This document shows, one piece after another, positions 59,282 through 64,000 of a stretch of 64,000 bases of DNA. The translations under genes were made by a program, and so were the position numbers. Numbering within the stretch: the first letter of the stretch is position 1; every line of letters starts with the position of its first letter. Under the pieces are notes generated by a model, which did not search any database, was not told the origin of the DNA, and was given only the letters and a program-made list of their open reading frames with translations. Source of the DNA: Nitrospira sp. CG24E (lineage in GTDB: Bacteria > Nitrospirota > Nitrospiria > Nitrospirales > Nitrospiraceae); the NCBI GenBank assembly GCA_002869895.2, contig NEWP02000011.1, forward strand, positions 18,241-82,240. The letters run 5' to 3'.

Positions 59282-59418
59282 ATCTGGTTCATCTGGTCTG
59301 TCTGGTTTTTTGGGTCAGCTGGCTCATTTGGTTTCTTTCGTTCTTCGAGCCAAACCAACTAAAGAAACAAGACACACCAAATGAACCAGACAGGCTGGTG
59401 GTCTTTTTGAGCATCCTG
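59282..59418. repeat. Inverted array of 9-base units ending in a family-1 arm
   Basis: The left arm repeats TCTGGTTCA-like nonamers from 59284 on. The right arm carries the complements: GTCTGTCTGGTT (59296-59307) pairs with 59384-59395, and TCATTTGGT (59324-59332) with 59376-59384. The right end GTCTTTTTGAGCATCCTG (59401-59418) is a family-1 arm and abuts the stop of the next gene. Confidence 0.7.
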
Positions 59419-61200
59419 CTACACGTTCTTCATGTGGAACAATGCCAACCCGGCCCTGAGCTTCGACTTCGGTAGTATCGTGCGATGCATACGAAACGTG
59501 GGAAGCTGTTCGACCGGCTCTTCCCAACAGACCTGGAGTCCATTAGATAAGGCCAGGCGACCCAGTGGTACTGGGCCAATGACGAACGCATTGCCGCCTC
59601 CCCGAAGCATTCGACTGATCCCATTGAGACATTCGGCCAAACTAATCTCTGAGCCTCCTCTGGCATAGGGCACCCAATGGTAGACCAAGTCATAGGAATT
59701 GGATGATTCCTGATCCTGCAGCCCCTCGCGTGAAACAAATCGAATGTTCGCGAGCCAATCCCATCGTCGCAACTCGGCACAAACACTCCAAAGTCGTTGC
59801 GCCTGTTTTTGCGCAAAGGCTGGATGCCGCACCAGCACAGTATAGTCTCTCGGTCGATCGAACGTGATACAGGTCGCCACCACAGCATCGCCATTCTCGA
59901 TGAACACGCGCTCGGCTCGCGAAAAGATCCTACCGACCTCCCGATCCTGTTCACCAAGGTCTTGTAGGTAATCGGCCACGAAGGGTTGCGCTGCATATTC
60001 ATCGATTTCCGACTCATCTTCCGGATAGAGCAACACCGCTCCATAGGCGTCCGCAGGAAGGATAGCTGGAACACCCTGGACAAAGACCGACCGCCAGTCG
60101 ACCGGGCTCACAGCCAGTGGCTCGCTGGATTGTTCCGAACTCCCTTGCGGCAGAGGCACTGCTAAGATAGTCTCACGATCTCGATCCTTCAGCCTGAGAT
60201 GGGTTCCGACAATCTCCGCGCTCCTATCACAGGGAGCAAATCGACGGCCTTTCTGGCTCATATAGGATAGCCCTGAGGAATCCGACGCCACCGTCACCTT
60301 GTGCAACCTGTCTCCCTGGAAGGTCAGACATGTCTCCATGCTCTGATCGAAATATCGAATCGGCAGAGTGGCCGACGGCAGCCATGTGACTTGATTGGAT
60401 CGTTCAGGATTCATGAAGAGCGTGAAGGGGTTATTCCCCTCAGGCGCCTGCGGGGTAAAGAAGCTACTAAACAAGCGGTAGGCTGCTTCTGATGGATAGG
60501 GCGGAATACCCCGGTACCGTAAGGTTCTGAATGTCGGCTTCCCCTCATTCTGGTCGTCATAGAGTCCACGAATCAATTCAAAGACCGCTGATCCAGTTCC
60601 CGGCAATAGCGATTGAAACAGTTCAACAACCGGCAGGAAATCGATAGCGGACCAAGTCATGGCCCCCATACAGGACATGAAACCGGCCCGCTCGAAATCC
60701 CCATCCTGAAGCACATAGAAAGCGTCCTTTCGCTGGCGTATTGTCGCTCGACCGATCTGCTCGATCAGGAGATCCTCATCCCGATAGAAGAATCGTATTT
60801 CCTCGACCGGAACCCGGAGCGCTTGCGCAGCCATCGTACGCAAATCGTCGGCCTTGAGCCGTTGCCAACCAGGCTTGCCTGCAAGATTGAGATTGGTTTC
60901 ATGCACCAAACCAGCCGGCTTCAACCCAACCCATTGCCCCCAATCCAACCGTACCCGAGCACGAAGGAGAACCCCATTGCCTCCGGCATCGACCCCCCAT
61001 TCGCATTCATGTAATGGGTTTCCTGCTGGATCGGTTGCCAGAAACCGGCGACCATCTGGGCGATAGAAGACAAGATGCCCAGTGGGTTGGCGAACGACTC
61101 GCCCAACCGCCTGATCGAGATCGTCTGCGAAGGGAAGATTGGATGAGAATCGAAGATGGCCGGGAGTTGTCAATGCGGCACGAGATGGATCGGAAGGCAT
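59419..61200 (-). CDS. Unknown 593-residue protein with methyltransferase-like C terminus
   Basis: I do not recognise the protein as a whole. The last 150 residues, with SYDLVYHWVPYARGG, a LNGISRMLRGGGNAFVIGP strand-turn and an Arg-rich helix, look like the second half of a Rossmann-fold methyltransferase. A glycine-rich SAM motif I is not evident. The N-terminal 350 residues seem to form an unrelated mixed domain. It begins directly after the proA stop with no gap, so it is co-translated with proA. Confidence 0.55.
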   Translation of the reverse strand: MPSDPSRAALTTPGHLRFSSNLPFADDLDQAVGRVVRQPTGHLVFYRPDGRRFLATDPAGNPLHECEWGVDAGGNGVLLRARVRLDWGQWVGLKPAGLVHETNLNLAGKPGWQRLKADDLRTMAAQALRVPVEEIRFFYRDEDLLIEQIGRATIRQRKDAFYVLQDGDFERAGFMSCMGAMTWSAIDFLPVVELFQSLLPGTGSAVFELIRGLYDDQNEGKPTFRTLRYRGIPPYPSEAAYRLFSSFFTPQAPEGNNPFTLFMNPERSNQVTWLPSATLPIRYFDQSMETCLTFQGDRLHKVTVASDSSGLSYMSQKGRRFAPCDRSAEIVGTHLRLKDRDRETILAVPLPQGSSEQSSEPLAVSPVDWRSVFVQGVPAILPADAYGAVLLYPEDESEIDEYAAQPFVADYLQDLGEQDREVGRIFSRAERVFIENGDAVVATCITFDRPRDYTVLVRHPAFAQKQAQRLWSVCAELRRWDWLANIRFVSREGLQDQESSNSYDLVYHWVPYARGGSEISLAECLNGISRMLRGGGNAFVIGPVPLGRLALSNGLQVCWEEPVEQLPTFRMHRTILPKSKLRAGLALFHMKNV

Positions 61201-62535
61201 CTACTCGCGGACTTGCCCGCTCCCCATCACGATATACTTGAAGCAGGTCAATTCTTCCAGTCCCATCGGACCTCGGGCATGGATGCGGGACGTGCTGATC
61301 CCGATTTCCGCCCCCAGCCCGAATTGATAGCCGTCGTTCAACCTGGTTGAGGCGTTCACCAACACGGCGCTGGCGTCAACCTCACGCAGAAACCGCATGG
61401 CCTTGGGATAGTCGGAGGTCACAATGGCTTCTGTATGGTGCGAGCCATATTTGGCGATGTGCTCCATTGCTTCATCGACGTTTTTGACCACCTTCACCGC
61501 CACGATGAGATCGAGAAATTCCTTTCCAAAATCATCGTCGCTCGCAGGCTTGGCCGACGAAGAGAGTTGGCAGGTTTTCGCACAGCCGCGGACCTCGACT
61601 TTGGCTGCCACCAACTTATCGATGAAGGGAGCGAGCCAATTTCGCGCAATGTTCTGATGGACAAGGAGGGTTTCCATGGCATTGCAGGTCGACGGCCGCT
61701 GCACCTTGGCGTTGAAGCAGACCCGTTCCGCCATGGCCGGATCGGCATCGGCATCGACGTATACATGACAGATGCCGGCATCGTGCTTCATGACAGGGAT
61801 CGTGGCATGCTCGGTCACGACGCGCATCAGGGATTCACCGCCACGCGGGATAATGAGGTCGATATAGCGATCTTGCTTCAAGAGAAGAGGTACCAGTTCA
61901 CGATCGGGCCGCGCAACAAAACTGATCGCCCCTGGCGGGACGCCGGCTTTCTCTGCCGCCTCCGAGAGGACCGCCGCAATCGCCGTATTCGAGTGGATCG
62001 CCTCGCTCCCTCCACGAAGCACGCATGCATTTCCTGATTTCAAACAAAGGGCCGCGGAGTCTGCTGTGACGTTCGGGCGGGATTCATAGATGATTCCTAT
62101 CACACCGATCGGAACCCGCACACGCCCCACCTGCATTCCGTTCGGCCTTGTCCACATCTTCGACATGTCGCCGAGCGGATCAGGAAGCGCAGCCACCTCG
62201 CGCAGACCCGCAGCCATTTCAGCGATTCTTCCAGCCGTCAGACGCAACCTATCCGCCATCGCCTTCTTCTCCGGCGCAGTTCCGAAGGCCTCCAGGTCCA
62301 GTTCGTTCGCGGCGCATAGCGCATCCTTTTGCTCTTCCAACGCCTCTGCCATTGCAAGGAGCGCCCGATTCTTCACTGTCGTCGAAAGCGTAGCCAGTCG
62401 GCCCGCAGCACGTTTAGCGCTCGTGACCAATTGATTGACATACTCCGGCAGTGGCATGGGGGCAACCGCTTCCACAGACCCAGACTCAATGGGTCTGGCC
62501 GACGCTCCCGCCCGGCTATTTTCTTCAGACAGCAT
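61201..62535 (-). CDS. proA: Gamma-glutamyl phosphate reductase
   Basis: The catalytic Cys lies in VQRPSTCNAMETLLVH, and the family motif GVIGIIYESRPNVTADSAAL is present. It reduces gamma-glutamyl phosphate to the semialdehyde in proline synthesis. The ATG at 62535 gives 444 residues with a short variable N terminus. The ATG at 62457 would give the more usual 418 residues. No proB is adjacent. Confidence 0.93.
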   Translation of the reverse strand: MLSEENSRAGASARPIESGSVEAVAPMPLPEYVNQLVTSAKRAAGRLATLSTTVKNRALLAMAEALEEQKDALCAANELDLEAFGTAPEKKAMADRLRLTAGRIAEMAAGLREVAALPDPLGDMSKMWTRPNGMQVGRVRVPIGVIGIIYESRPNVTADSAALCLKSGNACVLRGGSEAIHSNTAIAAVLSEAAEKAGVPPGAISFVARPDRELVPLLLKQDRYIDLIIPRGGESLMRVVTEHATIPVMKHDAGICHVYVDADADPAMAERVCFNAKVQRPSTCNAMETLLVHQNIARNWLAPFIDKLVAAKVEVRGCAKTCQLSSSAKPASDDDFGKEFLDLIVAVKVVKNVDEAMEHIAKYGSHHTEAIVTSDYPKAMRFLREVDASAVLVNASTRLNDGYQFGLGAEIGISTSRIHARGPMGLEELTCFKYIVMGSGQVRE

Positions 62536-62614
62536 ACAAAAACTCTTCGCTCGTACTGTTAAAACAGAGACAGGATACAGTGGGAGTTTCAACCTGGTCA
62601 AGGCGGGACTGTCG

Positions 62615-63619
62615 CTAGATCACTTTTCTGAAGTACTCGATCGTGCGGCGGAGTGCTTCCTCAAGCTGGACTTGAGGCTCCCATTTCAAGAGCGCGCGCG
62701 CCCGGCTGATATCGGGCTGCCTGACTTTTGGATCATCGGCTGGGAGCGGATGATGGGTGATGTGGCTCGCTGAGCGGGTCAGTTTCAATACCAGCTTCGC
62801 AATCTCCAACACCGTCAGCTCCTGCGGATTCCCGATATTCACCGGTTCATGCATCGTGGATCCGTCGGCGTCTTTATCCCTCGTGACGAGGAACTTGCGG
62901 TCTGTCCGTTGTTCTACCGTTCTGTCCGAGTCCAGAAGAAGCAACCCGGTGATACCGCGGACAAGATCGTCCACGTAACAGAAGCTTCTAGTTTGGGAGC
63001 CATCGCCGAAGACACTCAATGGTTTCCCCTGGAGCGCCTGAACAATAAAATTCGACACGACACGTCCGTCTTTCGGACGCATGTGCGGCCCAAATGTGTT
63101 GAAGATACGCACGATCCTTGTATCCACCGCATGGTAGCGGTGATAGGCCATCGTGAGGGCTTCTGCAAAACGCTTGGCTTCATCGTACACGCCCCGAGGG
63201 CTAATCGGATTGACGTTCCCCCAGTAGGATTCAGGTTGAGGGCTCACCAGCGGATCCCCATAGACTTCCGACGTGCTGGCCAAGAGGAACCGCGCGCCCT
63301 TTGCCTTGGCTAGACCGAGAGCCTTATGTGTACCCAAGGCGCCGACCTTCAACGTGGCAATGGGATATTCAAGGTAGTCTTGCGGGCTCGCAGGTGAGGC
63401 AAAGTGCATGACCGCATCCAGGGGGCCTTCAATATGCAGATAGTCGCAGACGTTATATTTGACGAAAGAAAATTGTTCGTGCGCGAGCAAATGGGCAATG
63501 TTTTCCACCCGTCCCGTGAGGAGATTGTCAATGCAGATTACGGAGTGCCCAGACTGCAGGAGTACATCGCACAGATGACTCCCAAGAAACCCAGCTCCGC
63601 CTGTAATAAGGATACGCAT
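62615..63619 (-). CDS. UDP-glucuronate decarboxylase-like NAD-dependent epimerase
   Basis: The NAD motif [10 protein letters not shown] is at residues 7-16 and the catalytic YDEAK at 145-149. The segments [19 protein letters not shown] and STSEVYGDP are characteristic of UDP-xylose synthases. An insertion of about 25 charged residues (about 231-255) lies before [10 protein letters not shown], not usual for the family. It probably makes a pentose nucleotide for surface polysaccharide, next to a nucleotide-sugar dehydrogenase that may supply UDP-glucuronate. Confidence 0.85.
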   Translation of the reverse strand: MRILITGGAGFLGSHLCDVLLQSGHSVICIDNLLTGRVENIAHLLAHEQFSFVKYNVCDYLHIEGPLDAVMHFASPASPQDYLEYPIATLKVGALGTHKALGLAKAKGARFLLASTSEVYGDPLVSPQPESYWGNVNPISPRGVYDEAKRFAEALTMAYHRYHAVDTRIVRIFNTFGPHMRPKDGRVVSNFIVQALQGKPLSVFGDGSQTRSFCYVDDLVRGITGLLLLDSDRTVEQRTDRKFLVTRDKDADGSTMHEPVNIGNPQELTVLEIAKLVLKLTRSASHITHHPLPADDPKVRQPDISRARALLKWEPQVQLEEALRRTIEYFRKVI

Positions 63620-63850
63620 GAGACGAATCTTTTACGCTTATCTCAACACGAATGCCATAACAATTAGCGAAATAGATGGGGAAACCAGGCGGGAGGTGCC
63701 GATTCACGGGGTGAATACACGACAAGCGGGGGGTTGGGAAAGGATGGGGCGACGAGAGATTCAGCCAAGAATGTCTTGGGCTCGACCAACGGAGATTTTT
63801 TCAGGGAACGGTCTCGCCTGCTGAAAACAGCCTGTTCCTGAATCTAATGT

Positions 63851-64000
63851 TTACAAGCGCCAATACTTGAGCGCCTTAGGCAGTTTGCCCTGATCGAGCA
63901 GGCTTTTCACATCGATCACCACCCCGTCCTGCTGATTTCGGAGAGGCTTGAGCAATTCCTGTAGACCCATCTCCGTATACATACGGTGAGCGACCGCAAT
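63851..64000 (-). CDS. Nucleotide-sugar dehydrogenase, C-terminal 49 residues (partial)
   Basis: The fragment reads to the window edge and ends GVVIDVKSLLDQG and KALKYWRL before a TAA. The DVKS-LLD and terminal YWRL patterns match the C terminus of UDP-GlcNAc/UDP-GalNAc or UDP-glucose 6-dehydrogenases of the TviB/WbpA kind. The rest of the gene lies outside the window. Confidence 0.75.
   Translation of the reverse strand: MAVAHRMYTEMGLQELLKPLRNQQDGVVIDVKSLLDQGKLPKALKYWRL

Noticed and set aside
63775..63835. Hairpin near the nucleotide-sugar dehydrogenase end as a terminator
   Set aside because: The T-run lies on the wrong side for the minus-strand gene and the stem is imperfect.

Overview
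The window is about 64 kb of densely coding, moderately GC-rich chromosome, most likely from a Nitrospira-like Gram-negative bacterium (phylum Nitrospirota). This rests on gene content, not on a search. The lipopolysaccharide core pathway (kdsA, kdsB, kdsD, hldA-type kinase) and a PagL-like barrel imply an outer membrane. Hopanoid genes hpnD/hpnE, TldD/TldE proteases and many palindromic intergenic repeats also fit. No rRNA, tRNA or CRISPR array was seen.

Layout. 0-13 kb: mixed housekeeping genes (Cys-rich repeat protein, YjbQ, HAD phosphatase, BtuF-like binding protein, hpnDE, family-4 uracil-DNA glycosylase, two PEBP proteins, tldE/tldD). 13.3-22 kb: a plus-strand envelope and isoprenoid operon (uppS-cdsA-dxr-rseP-proS), then a GAF-linked PilB/GspE ATPase and a PilZ protein. 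22-30 kb: an accessory-looking stretch with two small basic ORFs (one apparently starting at ATC), a DEAD-box helicase, one complete insertion sequence, a fatty-acid desaturase followed by two RRM proteins, and a PagL-like protein. 30.5-43 kb, minus strand: methyltransferase, small ORFs, lipoprotein, plsY, pgsA and a long run lepA-lepB-hldA-kdsB-pyrG-kdsA-kdsD that joins Kdo/heptose synthesis to CTP supply. 43-47 kb: bioA, an Abi_C/HEPN-like protein and a Phd-VapC toxin-antitoxin pair with a readable promoter and operator. 47-58.4 kb, minus strand: a pyrimidine operon pyrR-pyrB-pyrC-(membrane protein)-carA-sppA-M48 protease-carB-greA, preceded by a promoter, a PyrR-binding loop and an attenuator terminator. 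58.5-64 kb: two unknown proteins, proA, a UDP-glucuronate decarboxylase-like epimerase and the 3' end of a nucleotide-sugar dehydrogenase.

The feature that standard annotation explains least is the set of imperfect palindromic repeats in the intergenic spaces. At least five kinds are visible. Several have conserved cores with arms that differ between copies but still pair, and several abut or overlap stop codons (plsY, pyrG, vapC, greA, the 593-residue protein, kdsD). In one place a repeat runs into the signal peptide of a lipoprotein. In another, one repeat appears to supply both the stop of greA and the ribosome-binding site of the next gene.
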